Below, piece by piece: positions 11,457 through 22,982 of a stretch of 64,000 nt of DNA (the first letter of the stretch is position 1; every line of letters begins with the position of its first letter). The DNA is from Sambucus nigra. Taxonomy: Eukaryota; Streptophyta; Magnoliopsida; Dipsacales; Adoxaceae. The stretch spans positions 713,344,456-713,408,455 of the forward strand of contig OX422207.1 in assembly GCA_949130495.1 (NCBI GenBank), written 5' to 3'. The notes beneath the pieces were generated by a model, which was given only the letters and a program-made list of their open reading frames with translations, made no database searches and was not told the origin of the DNA. The position numbers and the translations under genes are program-made.

Positions 11457-12573
11457 TGAATGCAAATAGTCACGGATGGTCACAAAGTAAAAATAATTTT
11501 ATTTTTTGAATTTTTATCAATTTTAAAATCCAAGCATACAAAACCACGTTTAAAACAAATTTATCTTATTATCCTAAACATTCATCTATATGATAAAATA
11601 GATATATCAAATCAAGCATTCAACAAGGGCAAAGTTTCAAGAAAAAAAACCTTTCAGGTAAAACCTTTTATTTACTTTAGAATTTTATAAGATAGTCGAC
11701 TTAGAGACTATTTGATAACCATCACAAGTATAATGCGCTAATCTTGGTAAATTTTTAAAGAACAACTATTATCCTTATAAGAATCACAAGACCACAATCC
11801 TCTTCTAGCCTCGGCCTTTGTCTTCATTAGTGAGTTCCCTCGGGTATCACAAGTCAGTCATGGAGATGTCTTCTCCACAAAGGTGTATGAAATGATACAA
11901 AACTATCTAGGGTTTAAACCAATTCACAAAACTAAATATTCATGAAGTTTTTTTGTGAATAAAATAATGTTTTTCCAACACAAAAAGTGAAGAAATTTTG
12001 CAAAAGATGTGTCGAATCGGATCCGTAAAAAGTCTCAGAAAAATTGAACACGAACTGGTATTTATATGGTGTTCAAAAATTTCTAGGTGGAGGACTTGTT
12101 TGAACGAAATTCGAGGTTTGTTCGAACGACAAATGCACCTCATTTGAACAAGATAAAATCTTGTTTGAACATGTTTCAAATGACCTTCTGATGAGCCAAA
12201 ATAGTACACTTTCGATTGAAGCTCGTTAGATAATACCTATGAATGACGCTTCTAAAGAAATCAAAATATCGTTTGAATGAGATGTCCATCTTGATTGAAC
12301 AAGATTTAAAATTTAAAATATTTCATTTTAAAATTAAAAAGCCCTGTTTGTTTTTGATAAAAAATTAAAACATCCCAGAAATATAATCTGTGAATTAATT
12401 TAAACTCTAAATTACTTTATGCCTTAATAGGATGTCGGGAAGTCTTCAAACTTGTAGATGCTCGAGCTCATTTTGTCGTAACGGTGCGTGAAGATTTGTT
12501 ACGGGATACGCCAAACTAGCCTAAACTATAAAAAGGCCTATACTATGAACAATATTAGAAAATTATTCTTACA
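11457..12573 (-). repeat. 5' LTR of the SIRE-like element (1,117 bp)
   Basis: Bounded on the + strand by TGAATGCA (next to the PBS) and TTCTTACA, giving TG...CA ends. It is homologous to 8024-9086. It is the complete copy of the pair and shows that the other copy lacks its outer 77 bp. Confidence 0.75.
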
Positions 12574-13275
12574 ACCTCCTCTACTCGCTCACCTTTACTC
12601 TCACGCTCACTATGCGCATTATGGTTTCCTTCACTCTCACCCTCACTCTCACTCTCACTCTCACCCCACTAGAAACTTCTTCTACACCCGTGGAAGAAAG
12701 TATTCACCACCCTTTTACAAAAGGATTGCATAGGTAGGTAGCAATGATAAGAGGAAGTAGCTTGGATAAAGAAGTATGGACTGAAAAACTTTAGTGAGAG
12801 GTTGATGGTTGATACTGGAGGAGGTAAGTAGGAGCGGTGTCTAGTGGAAGAATGGTGGTTTGTGGAGAAGGGTAGGGGGTGGGATTAATGAGTAGCGGGT
12901 ACTTGAATTTTATTTTGATTTTTGTAAAACATGAAAATTCAGTTTGAATTTTAAAATTTTTAAACGTTGTCAATTTTTTATGTGTCATTTAGTTTATTAT
13001 TTTTTTTCGATTAAACGTCATCATTTATCGACCAAATTTTACAAAAATGCCAAATAGGACGCTCCCATCAATCAATCGTTAAATCCTTAATGATTAAAGG
13101 CCCGTTTGGTTATGTATTATGAAAACTCGATTTAAAAATTATTTTTGAGTACAGTTTTTAAAATTTAATTTTCAATGTTTAAAAATATTGATGTGCGTTT
13201 GGTAAACTTGTTTTTAAATTCGGTTTTCTCTAAAATTAAAAACTAAATAAAACATAATTCATGAACATTTGTATA
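12574..13275. other. Unassigned AT-rich spacer with a CTCTCA-rich microsatellite
   Basis: No gene recognised. At 12590-12670 the + strand is a cactctcacc/ctctcact low-complexity run. Around 13100-13210 the words ggcccgtttggtt and gcgtttggtaaac resemble the ends of common plant hAT- or Harbinger-like MITEs, but I could not pair the ends. Confidence 0.4.
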
Positions 13276-13470
13276 CACCCTCCCTCCCAAATTAAGAGTC
13301 CACTATTATTTTTCTGACCGTCCCAAATTATAAGTCCACTTTTCTTTTTTGGACATAATCAACAACTCACGTTCCATGATGGTGAACAGGAGTTAATCTT
13401 GACCGTTGACTGGGTGTATCCTTAATCTATACAAATTAAAGACATGAATTCTTAATTTGAGACGGGGGAG
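13276..13470. mobile_element. Stowaway-like MITE (195 bp) flanked by TA
   Basis: The left end reads CACCCTCCCTCCCAAATTAA and the reverse complement of the right end reads CTCCCCCGTCTCAAATTAAG, so the inverted termini carry the CTCCCTCCGTCCC-type Stowaway consensus. The element is bounded by TA on both sides (13274-13275 and 13471-13472), the Tc1/mariner target duplication. It encodes nothing. Confidence 0.75.
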
Positions 13471-13644
13471 TATATATATATATGCACACATACATATATA
13501 CATACATACATACATACATGCAAAAACACGTAAATCTATGATGCGTTCTTTAGGTTAGTTTAATGATGTATATTGGAGATTTTAACTATATATACATAAA
13601 CGTACATACCTAAAACAAGTGTATATGTACATATATACATAAAT

Positions 13645-13718
<74 letters not shown>
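13471..13718. repeat. Microsatellites (TA)n, (ACAT)n, (CA)n
   Basis: The run comprises tatatata, catacatacatacat, an uninterrupted (CA)n at about 13648-13689 and (TA)n at 13689-13718. Simple sequence, no coding content. Confidence 0.9.
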
Positions 13719-13719
<1 letters not shown>

Positions 13720-13763
13720 CTTCACGAATATATTGATAACATTATTTAATGTATAGATCATAG

Positions 13764-14525
13764 TGTTGGAAAAATTGGACTTAAAAGCTGTCTAGAATTT
13801 TTTGAAAAGAATTTTGAGCAACTTAGAGCTCAAATTTAGGTGGGACACACATCACGATAATTGTGGGACCATCTACGAATGTGTTTTCCTTCTCAAAGAG
13901 ATTAACGTAGTATATATTCATGTCCAATTCCATTAAGTTATGAATGATAAATATGTCCCCAAAGTGATTCATAAAGTAATGAAAGTTAATGAATTGGGTA
14001 TGTTTTAAATATTGTCCCACATTGGAAGAGTAGTGGAAAACTAATGAGTTAATAAAACCCAAATGATGGATTAAGGCTTGGATGCCTTGGGGTGTCCCAA
14101 CTCTTTGAAGGGGCGATGGCCTACACTATGCATGTGTTGGGCTTGGGGCAAAAGTCCACACGCGCGTCATCCGGCCGGCTCGGTTCAGTTCGGCTTGGGC
14201 TTGGGCTTAAGCTTATAAAAATCTCCTAAATTTTTTATCCGAATTGAATTAACTTTCTAGGCTTTGATTATTAATTAATTACGAAATTAATTAATAAAAC
14301 ATTTGACAGTTATTGCCAATAGTTAAATTTGTTTAACTGTTTTGACAGCTTTATTTGAACAGTCATTTGCTTTGCTATAAATACATTAGTTTCCCACCGT
14401 TTTTTGACTAATGAAAAATTCCCTCCTTCGAATTTTCTTCAAAAATCGAAATGCTGCTATACCAGTTTCTGAAAATATTTTCTACATCACTACATGCATT
14501 TGTTGCGTTATTGGTTGAGTAAAAA
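13764..14525 (+). repeat. 5' LTR of the Copia element (right boundary not resolved)
   Basis: TGTTGGAAAAATTGGACTTA begins both this LTR and the 3' copy at 32071. Homology runs through gccttggggt, gggcttggg, TATAAATACATTAG and catttgttgcgtt to the point where the 3' copy is interrupted. A TATA box TATAAATA lies at 14376-14383, and at 32711-32718 in the other copy. The LTR probably extends further towards gag, but I cannot find a clean CA end or primer-binding site in 14526-15260. Confidence 0.75.
14376..14383 (+). promoter_or_regulatory. TATA box of the Copia LTR
   Basis: TATAAATA is conserved at the same place in both LTR copies (14376 and 32711), followed by CATTAGTT(T/C)CC. It is the likely core promoter for the element transcript. 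Confidence 0.6.
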
Positions 14526-15260
14526 CACAGAAATTGTGTTCGTTGAAATTAATTATTATTGTACTGTATAATTAATTTAAAAAACCCGTTCTATCTTGGA
14601 AGAAAATATTCATCAACCTCATAGCACATTGGAGAGAATAAATTATCTTAAGGACATTGTGGTGCTTCACAGGGCTCGGATTCTTTTCTGTTTTTATTTT
14701 TATTTCTGCAAATTCAAGTAAGTTTTATTTTCTGTAATATCATTTTATTTATGTAATTTGTAATCTTGTATTATTTTTTTAATTAAATGGTAGACATAAC
14801 AATCTTAAGACAATTTAGTTGACTACTGTTTATAATGAGTACAAAATCATTTTAAATTACAAAAGTTTATTAGTGTCGAATAAATTTGTTTTACGGAAAA
14901 TGTGAGAAATTACTGTTTTATTACACAAATTGAATAAAAACAGTTAACATTATTTTAGTATTACAGAAAATTTAATTTTCTACACTATTTAGAAATCCGT
15001 TTCTATAAAAAAAATAATTTTAAAATTTTAATTATGTTTCGTACGGATTTTTTTTATTAAAAACAGTTTGATACAAATTTATTAATTTAGACTAGTAAAA
15101 ACTAGTGTTTAATATATTAGTTTAATTTTGAGATATAGAATTCAGAATGTTGTGTAGAATATTTTAGTTTTATACTTGTTAGAATTCATTTAGTCTTAAT
15201 TATATTTGGAGAAAATTCGTGTACAGAATTGTGTATTCTGTTTTGATAAATTCATTACAA

Positions 15261-16136
15261 ATGAGTAATATCATTAATAAAAATTATGTTTTTGTAACAG
15301 AATTAGAATCACAAAGTACGAACACAGTCCCACTAACCGTGAATGTGGCACATGCGACTGTTGTCGCCCCCGTGAACATGCCACATGGGGAGATATCGGA
15401 ATAATTTTTCGGAGCCGATTTCAAGAGATGGCAACGACAAATGTACTTTTATCTCACAATCTTCCAATTGGCAAGGTTCGTTTATGAGGATTATCCCCAT
15501 TTGCAAGAGGGAGATGAAACTGAGAAAGTTGTTGTCGTGGAAGCATGGAAACATTCTGACTTTCTGTGTCGAAACTACATCCTGACATACTTAGACAAGA
15601 CGTTGTACCATGTGTACAGCACCATGACAACCGCTAAGGAATTATGGAATTCTTTGGAGAAGAAGTACAAAACTGAAGATGTGGGTATGAAGAAATTCAT
15701 CATTGGCCATTTTCTAGACTTCAAAATGATTGAGTCTAAGCCGGTTATTGCACAAGTTCAAGAACTTCAGGTTATTCTTCATGACATTCATGCTGAAGGT
15801 ATGTCAGTAAGTGAAACTTTTCAAGTGGCGGTGATAATTGAAAAATTGCCTCCATCTTGGAATTTGTTCAAAAATTATCTCAAGCACAAACGCAAGGATA
15901 TGAATGTTGAAGAATTGGTAGTGCGGCTGTGGATTGAAGAAGATAATCGTAAATCTCAAAATAAAAGTGGAAAGAACATCATGGAGCCCAAGGCTCATGT
16001 GGTTGAAGGTCCTAAATTCAAATGTAAGCGTGATGGGGAAGACACTTTTAAGTAAAAGAAGAAGTTCAAAGGCAAATGCAACAATTATGGCAAGCCAGGA
16101 CACCTCAAGCGAGTGTTGCAAACCAAAGAATGCTAA
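15261..16136 (+). pseudogene. Copia Gag (UBN2-type) with stop codons and damaged zinc knuckle
   Basis: The frame opens at ATG 15261 and reads a typical Copia Gag (gag-polypeptide of LTR copia-type, UBN2 family): FKRWQRQMYFYLT, EAWKHSDFLCRNYIL, TAKELWNSLEKKYKTED, QVQELQVILHDIHAEGM and IIEKLPPSWNLFKNYLKHKR. A TAA at 15402-15404 replaces a conserved Lys codon just before the GADFKRW motif, and another stop (TAA 16054-16056) precedes the RNA-binding knuckle. The knuckle reads CNNYGKPGHLKRV, so the second and last metal-binding cysteines are lost. Family Gags form the cytoplasmic virus-like particle. This copy cannot. Confidence 0.8.
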
Positions 16137-16775
16137 AAAGTATAATGCTCAAGCAAATGTAACGGAGGGTGAGAAAATTTCTTATAGTATCGCAGACTTA
16201 AATCTTTTTACTGTTGTCTCTGATTGCAACTTGGTAGAAAATACTAAGGAATGATGGGTGGATACTGAGGCTACATGCCACATTTGTGGAAACAAATGGA
16301 TGTTCACTAATTATAAGGCTTTGAAAAATGAGGAGACCCTCTTTATGGGGAACTCTTCAAATTCTAAAGTCGTGGGATAAGGAAAGGTTAGTCTGAAAAT
16401 GACTTTGGGAAAGGAACTCACTCTAAACAATGTGTTGCACGTGCCTGACATCCGTAAAAATCTGATTTTTGAATCGCTTCTAACAAGAATGGGCTTAAGC
16501 TTATGTTTGTTTCTGATAAGTTTGGGTTGTCCAAAAATGATGTGTATGTGGAAAAGGGCTACCTATCTGAGGGTCTCTTTAAAATGAATGTAATGACATT
16601 GATGCCTAAGGCATACCCTATGAATGAAATTTCTAATTATACTTATATGATTGAGTCATCTAATATTTGGCATTCGAGATTAGGACATGTTAATTTTGAT
16701 ACCTTGCGTAGATTAATTTACTTAGAACTCTTGCCAAAATTTAATATTGATAAAAATCATAAATGTGATATCTGT
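16137..16775 (+). pseudogene. Copia protease and pre-integrase part of Pol, truncated by the CACTA insertion
   Basis: After gag comes WVDTEATCHIC, the aspartic protease site, with the active-site motif DTGA changed to DTEA and a TGA just before it (16252-16254). It is followed by [22 protein letters not shown] and the GAG-pre-integrase domain NIWHSRLGHVNFDTLRRL, ending in KNHKCDIC at 16775. Frame changes lie near 16500. The domain continues at 29080 after the 12.3-kb insertion. With the Asp-Thr-Gly motif broken, the protease would be inactive even without the insertion. Confidence 0.8.
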
Positions 16776-17220
16776 CACTACAATAAAAATGGGTATTAGT
16801 GACGGTAAAAATTCGTACCTAAAAGCACAAAAACCATCCTTAAAGAGTTTTTGGGACGGATTTTGCAACGGCAAAATTTCGTCCCTTATACTAGGTGTCG
16901 TAAATATTTTGGGGACATATTTTACCATCCTAAATGTTAATTCATGGACACTCTACATATGGCATTAGGGACGGATTTTTCCTTCCCAAAGGTACTCCCG
17001 GGAAAAAAATTCTGCTCCTGCGAGTAGTATTAGGGACTGATAAACCGTCCTAATACTACTCAGATTTTGACAGACCCAATTAGGATGGTTTGGAACCGTC
17101 CCAATTGATAATCCATTTAGGACAACACAACCATCCCAAAAGGTATTCTCAATTAATACAAAATAGGTATTAGGGACGGATTATAACTGTCCTTAAAGGT
17201 ATTCCAATTAATAAAAAATA
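16776..17220. repeat. Left subterminal repeats of the outer CACTA
   Basis: The word ggtattag(t/g)gacggA and its partner ccgTCC(C/T)aa recur in both orientations over about 440 bp. Subterminal arrays of this kind bind the element's accessory transposition protein in En/Spm; the binding is inferred. Confidence 0.7.
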
Positions 17221-17644
17221 TGTCATAAACAATTATAGTATTATATGTTTTATGCTGCAATAATAAATTATGTCTAATTTGGATTATAAGTCAAATCATC
17301 CAATCATAAACGCAATATATCAACTGCATTCATTGAAACACATATCCAATAATAATTTCTTCCATTAAACTACGTTCAAGTCGAAATATTTAAATGAGTA
17401 CAAAATGATAATAATTAATAAGAAATACAATTGTCAAAAGAAAATTCGTCCATAAATTAAGATGATAAATATAGTTGTCATGCTACAAAAACTTCTTTTA
17501 GTGTCACATATAGTAGACACGTGAAAAAACATATCTCTTCAACTTCTTGTGCACAACCTGCAATCAATAAATAATAATTTTATCAAAATAATATTATAGT
17601 AAAATAAAATATCCAAATATATTAGTTTATCACATCAACAACTA

Positions 17645-18025
17645 TTTACATTTAAAAAAAAAATTGGCACTATCTCCTTTGTTTACACTTGAAAACTAAC
17701 ATGTTTAATCAGCACAAATACCCGCATGGCCATAAAACAATTGAAAATAACAATATCGCATACAAACAACTCTTTACAATTTTTAAAAAAGTTGACAGAG
17801 TCTCATTTGTTTATACATGAAAACCAACCTGTTTAATAGACACAAAAGCCCGCACAACCATAAAAAATTGAAAACAATCTCACATATCAACAATTCTTTA
17901 CAAATTTTTTTAAAAATCGATAGAGTCTCCTTTGTTTATACATAAAAACCAACCTATTTAATCAACACAAAAGCCCGCACAGCCGAAAAAAATTGAAAAC
18001 AATCTCTCATATCAATAACAATAAA
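17645..18025. repeat. About 126-bp tandem repeat, three copies
   Basis: Units contain tctcctttgtttacac, accaacctgtttaat, cacaaaagcccgcac and attgaaaacaatctc. Equivalent positions are 17673, 17801 and 17926, giving 128- and 125-bp periods. The repeat lies inside the outer CACTA and is non-coding. Confidence 0.75.
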
Positions 18026-18149
18026 CAGCTTACCTGGCTCAATCCATTGATTTGTTCATGTGTTCCACGTGAATAAAAATATAACGTTGAAATGTTAACC
18101 TATAAAAAAAATATAAGACACAAAACAAAAAAAGATATCAGTAATCAAA

Positions 18150-19255
18150 TAATCTTTAAACCTAAGTCTAATTTTTTGCAAATTCTTGTCGTATACTCAA
18201 ATTGTGAGTCCATAGACTACGCGATCGGTTCGTACAAGTTACATTGTTCCCGTGCGAGGTGCTCGTGCCTCTCACGAAACTATTTTGTGATTGTTTTCAT
18301 ATTCACCCTTTGACGGCTTGTTTTAAAGCCTAAGTCTAAATTTTGTAAATTCTCGTCGTATATTAAAATCAAGAGTTCGGTGACTGTGCGATCGGTTCGT
18401 ACGAGTTACATGATTCCGTGCAAGGTGCTCGTGCCTCTTATGGGGAAATTTTGTGGCTATTTACCTTTTTCACCCTTTGATGGCATGTTTTTAAGACAAA
18501 GTCTAACTGTTTGCAAATTATTGTCGTATACTCAAATGGGGAGTCCGGTGCCTACGCAATCGGTTCCCACGAGTTACATTGGTTCCATACGAGGTGCTCG
18601 TGCCTCGCATGGGATAATTTTGTGGTTGTTTTACTTTTTCACCCTTTGACAACATGGTTTTAAGCCTAAGTATAACCGTTTGCAAATTCTCATCGTATAC
18701 TCAAACGGGGAATTCGATGGCTACGCGATCGGTTCACAAAGGTGCTCGTACATCTTACGGGGCCATTTTGTGGTTGTTTTATATTTTCACCCTTTGACGG
18801 CATGTTTTTAAGGCTAAGTCTAACAGTTTGCAAATTCTCATCATATACTCGAACTGGGAGTTTAGTGACAATGCGGTCGGTTCGTACGAGTTACATTGGT
18901 CCCGTGTGAGGTGCTTGTGCATCTTACGGGACCGTTTTGTGGCTATTTTACGTTTTCACCATTTGACGGCATATTTTTAAGCCTAAGTCTTACCGTTTGT
19001 AAATTCTCGTCATATACTCAAACCGGGAGTCCAGTGACTACGCGATCGGTTCATACGAGTTACATTTGTCCCGTGCAAGGTGCTCGTACCTCTTGCGGGA
19101 CCGTTTTGTTATTGTTTTACGTATTCACCCTTCCATGACATTAGTTTTAAGCTTAAGTCAAAATTTTTGCAAATTCTCATCGTATACTTAAAACGGGTGA
19201 CTAACCGTTTATAATGACTAACCGTTCGCAAATTCTCGTCATATTTTGCTCCCAT
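18150..19255 (-). repeat. About 6.5 copies of the ~169-bp satellite inside the outer CACTA
   Basis: The unit spacing is 167-169 bp (cctaagtctaa-type words at 18161, 18329, 18496 and 18665). Each unit carries cgcgatcggttcgtacgag, ggtcccgtgcgaggtgctcg and ttttcaccctttgacggcat. The reverse complement matches the monomer of the large array at 48961-62598 across its full length, so the orientation is opposite. The last units are more degenerate. Short ORFs in the array are by-products of the period and not genes. Confidence 0.9.
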
Positions 19256-19271
19256 TATTCAAAATATCATA

Positions 19272-19575
19272 AATAAATTAAATGGTTGGAAGAATAAGCT
19301 TTTGTCTAGTGGTGGAGAGTTAACTCTAATTAAATATGTTCTTTATTTTATACTTATCCATACTTTAGCAGCAATGGTTCATACCTCCTTTGTATAGATG
19401 GAAGTTGAATGTGGATAGGGCTTGTGGTGGTGTGTTAAGAGATCATAAAAGTAGTTTTATATTGGTGTTTGCTAATAAAATTAGTTTGGGAACTAATATT
19501 AAAGTTGAGACAGAGGCTATTAATCAAGGTTTGAGTATTCCTATCCAAAATAATTTTTTACTTATAATTGGATAA
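19272..19575 (+). pseudogene. L1-type LINE fragment: end of reverse transcriptase joined to RNase H
   Basis: Translation from 19272 gives GWKNKLLSSGGELTLIKYVL, the signature just after the catalytic core of plant L1 reverse transcriptases. From about 19399 it gives WKLNVDRACGGVLRDHKSS and VETEAINQGL, an RNase H domain of the plant LINE type (first catalytic Asp in NVD, Glu in VETEAI). In a full element these are hundreds of codons apart, so the piece has an internal deletion. It has no poly-A tail or ends and is a passenger in the CACTA. Confidence 0.65.
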
Positions 19576-21901
19576 CGATGAGAAATGAGGATACATGTTC
19601 CCTACAGCTTCACATTGGATACATGTTCCCATTCTTTCCATGGTTTGGAAAACCCTCTAGGTTTCACACTAGTAGCGTGACCATTTTGAGTTGGTAATGG
19701 TGTACCCTCAGCACTACCTGATCAAAATTCAAAAGAAAATATGACATGCATAATTACCAAAGTAAAACATTTTTAGCAGATTTTTACAATTCTCTTCTAG
19801 ATAGGTAGACACATACTGCAATCATATTATCTGAGGGTTGGGATGTTATTGACTGAGATGACGCTGGTTGGGACTGATGTGATCCTATTGACGTCCGAGA
19901 ACATGGGCGGGTCGTTTCTTATTGAGAATTTGGTGACCCTCCTACTCCCATGGAATGATAAGGGCATTTAGTTGGAATGATAGATCTGTAAAAAAAAACA
20001 TATATGTCAAAATAAATATGAATAAATATTATACATGAACACAAAATGAAAAGTTACAATACATCGTATTTCCTTTGATTGTATGCATTTTCAATACCTT
20101 TTTTTTTTCTTCCCAAAACCTGCCAAATCCCTCATATTGAGCCAACCACATTTTATCCTTTTTTGAATGGATGAAATTGGCCGTGTGGGTGGAAGCGTAC
20201 TCACAATCGCACGCATGAGAACAATTAGGTTAGTACAAAAACCTCTCATCTTTAAAATGTTGTATACTCATTCTTTCTTATGCACATGATCTCGCACATT
20301 TAAATTTGGGCTCATTTTATATTGCTCAAGTTTTTTCCATAAAGGATGGAACTCTCGATCTTCCTCCTCTAGTAGCTCTACTAATTTCTCTCCACATGCT
20401 GGAGTATGTTTTTGAATTATCTTTTCTTTTGCTTGATCCCAACATGGTGGTAGGGTCTGGACTATTTTTTCAAACAAATATTGTTCTGATATTTTTTCAA
20501 ACCAATATGTGTGTATGTGTATATAGAGAGATAGAGAGACCCAATTGCATTAAAATAACAACTATGTGCATATATATATAACACATATGTTGATGGCACG
20601 TTTATAAGTTACTTCCTATGTATATTCGTATGTGCTCTCCCCAACCTTTACCTACGCCCATATGTAAAGGTTATGTGTAACTTTTAAAGTAATTAAAATG
20701 AGATATTTTCAAAAATATATTGAAGTACGTCAATTATGTATAATTCATTAGTTTATTTCGATTTATATAAAATTTAAAAATGTAGATCTCGATGCTTTAT
20801 AAAGAAAACAACATTGGATTGTGAGATTAAATTTAACAAAATTGACAAAAAAGGGTTAGGCTAAACATACCTTACTTGGTATTCTTCGGCCATAACACAT
20901 TGAATCTTTAGGTACTGTTGGAATTCACGTATATGGAATAAAGACCTTCATACCCTTTAAAAAATTTGTTCCAAAGAATCAGTGACAGTATTAAAATCCT
21001 TTGTACAAAGTCCCAAAGAGTTACCACCACGATAAACCAAAACCCCAATCCAAAAATATGTAAAAATTAAAATATTCAAATGGCTTAAAATTCAAAATAA
21101 TAATGTCCAATAATAATACCCATCCAAATGGAAAGTAATTAAAATGAGTTGTTTTCAAAAACTTTTAAAGCGTCCCATATGTGTAACTTTAAAATAATAT
21201 TAAATAAATCTACAAAAATATTTATGAATAGTAAAAATTATAATAAAAAAATAAATGTAAAGAATTAATCTGAAACCATTGCAAAATCAAATAAGTGTCA
21301 ATTAAAGAAAATTAAAATTCTAGACATATACGTTTAATCAAACACATGCCATATAATAAAAAATGAAAAAGCTGATCTTGTAAAATAATCTAAAAATAAT
21401 GATAATAAAAAAATAAACATACGCATAAAAACGTACATGTCTAAATGTATGAAAATAAATTAAAAAGCTAAAACCCCCTTATCACTTTTTCAAGCTACTA
21501 AAAGCTAACTTCACTCCTGCAACTGTAAGCTCGTCGTTTTGTGGGTTATTTCATCAATGGGTTATTTCGGTCCTAAAAGTAAATAAAGTAAAAAGGGTAC
21601 CTTCGTTAGTTTAGGTTAGGAATTGCATCAAAGCTAATTAAAATTAGAGAGAGAGAAGGAAAATCTGAAATTTACATCCTATTACCAGCATACCCATCAA
21701 AGCAAACAAAAAATAAAAAAAAAAGTAAATAAAATAAAAAAGGTACCTCAAGTAGTTTAGGTTATGAACTGCATCAAAGCTAATAAAAGTACAGCAAGAG
21801 AGGAGGCGAGGGGGCGAGGGGGCTACGCAGGGGATAGAAGGTGGCTAAGAGAGTGAGAGAGCGAGAGTGGAGTGGTGGAGGGGGGTGGATCTACGGAGGG
21901 A
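19576..21901. other. Unassigned interior of the outer CACTA
   Basis: AT-rich, with no gene I can name. A 69-codon minus-strand ORF at 20477-20268 (Glu/Lys-rich, LVELLEEEDREFHPLWKKLEQ) could be an exon scrap of a TNPA-like accessory protein, but I do not recognise it. The last 120 bp before 21901 are G- and A-rich (gaggaggcgagggggcgagg) and resemble the sequence right of the nested element (28330-28430). Confidence 0.35.
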
Positions 21902-21926
21902 CACTACACCAAATCTGCCCATTTGT

Positions 21927-22215
21927 CAAGGTCATTGACCTTGACAAATTCACCTTGTCAAGGTCAATGACCGTGACATTTCGAGGCGAGACAACTTTTT
22001 TTATCACGGTCGTGTCACGGTCATTGACCTTGACATAAAACTCGCGTTTTGTGTCACGGTCGTGTCAAGGTCAATGACCGTGACACGTTTGTCACGGTCA
22101 TTGACCGTGACAAAGCCGTGACCCTTAGTAAAAAAATTGTCACGGTCATTGACCGTGACAAGGCCGTGACAAAATTGTCAGGGACTTGTCACGGTCAATG
22201 ACCGTGACAATTCTG
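21927..22215. repeat. Left subterminal palindromic repeats of the inner CACTA
   Basis: At least ten copies of GTCACGGTCA or GTCAAGGTCA occur, mostly as head-to-head pairs around ATTGA or AATGA, forming perfect short palindromes (gtcaatgac centres). The same motif fills 28131-28283 at the other end. They are likely binding sites for a transposition factor, by analogy with En/Spm subterminal repeats. Confidence 0.8.
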
Positions 22216-22727
22216 GGCAGAATTAAAAAAAAACTGCTGGGCAGTATGGCCACTGCCACTGCCCAGCAGTATATTTGTACCTGTTATAGCAACGTTGTAC
22301 CTGTTCCACACATCATATATCCGAACAAACTAAAGATAATGCAAATATATATTCAAATAAGAAACTATTTAAAAAGAAACAACATCACCATCATTTTATC
22401 TCAAATCTACAAACTATTTGCATGGAAAAGAGATTTTGTACCGCGACGCTCGGGAACACCTCCTTATCCTTCCCTTCTCGTCCGAGTAGCCACATAAGTA
22501 TAGAGCATATGTGGCCTACCCTTAGGGCCACTCCCTGTCCCCTGAATTGAAATAAAGTAAAATTAGTATCCGCCCCTCAAATATAGATAAATATAAATTG
22601 TAATTGAAATCGAAATCTAAATTGACATATAAATATAAATACATTACCTGTAGTGTCACTCAAACAGCTAACTTGAGCTCATATGGCACCTCCTTCCAAC
22701 TAATGTACCCCGGGCAATCGTGTCAAT
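22216..22727. other. Unassigned interior of the inner CACTA
   Basis: Contains the short palindrome ctgctgggcagtatggccactgcc...gcccagcag at 22232-22270 and otherwise AT-rich sequence. No gene recognised. Confidence 0.4.
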
Positions 22728-22845
22728 TATAATTCTCTTCATATCTAAACACTAAGAAATACCATAATCCTATGGAGGTATGCGTTGCAAATTCCTTCCA
22801 ACCGTTGTGTAGCCAAAAATCAGCAGTTGAAGTTGTCAACTCCAC
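22728..22845 (-). pseudogene. Captured B3-domain gene fragment, antisense arm
   Basis: Read on the minus strand from 22845, the arm gives KVELTTSTADFWLHNGWKEF and GLWYFLVFRYEENYN. That is the central part of a plant B3 DNA-binding domain, closest by eye to the REM group: WL-x-NGW-x-EF followed by a hydrophobic LVFRY strand. B3 domains are about 100 residues; only about 40 are here, with no start codon or remaining exons. It is the mirror image of the sense arm beginning 37 bp away. A captured host gene fragment is an inference, since the donor gene is not in the window. Confidence 0.6.
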
Positions 22846-22982
22846 CTTTGAATGGGGTATGGAAAGTGGTGGGGTATGGAAAGTGGAATTGACAACTTCA
22901 ACCGGTGATGTTTGGCTACGTAACGGTTGGGAGGAATTTGTAGAGCATCGCTCCATAGGATTATGGCATTTCTTAGTGTTCG
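22747..22982. repeat. Long inverted repeat (about 100-bp arms, 37-bp loop)
   Basis: The left arm 22747-22845 (aaacactaagaaataccata ... caactccac) pairs with the right arm 22883-22982 (gtggaattgacaacttca ... ttcttagtgttcg). The loop contains a 17-bp tandem duplication of ggggtatggaaagtgg. RNA from either strand would fold into a nearly continuous hairpin. Both arms encode the B3 core. Confidence 0.85.

Larger units (their letters stand above)
8024..12573 (-). mobile_element. Non-autonomous Copia (SIRE-like) retrotransposon, minus strand
   Basis: Two direct repeats of about 1.1 kb (8024-9086 and 11457-12573) flank a 2.37-kb interior. Read on the minus strand the order is 5' LTR (12573 to 11457), primer-binding site for initiator tRNA-Met, gag remnant with a CCHC zinc knuckle, polypurine tract AAAGGGGGGGATT (9102-9087), 3' LTR. 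No protease, integrase or reverse transcriptase is found, so the element is a deletion derivative that would need proteins in trans. The LTRs have diverged visibly, with many substitutions per 100 bp, which implies an old insertion. The outer 77 bp of the 3' LTR are missing at 8024, where the Tat LTR abuts. Assignment to the SIRE/Maximus group is tentative. Confidence 0.7.

Noticed and set aside
20268..20477. 69-codon minus-strand ORF as a CACTA TNPA gene
   Set aside because: Charged sequence compatible with a coiled region, but no motif of the TNPA or Transposase_24 families is recognisable and no neighbouring exons are found.
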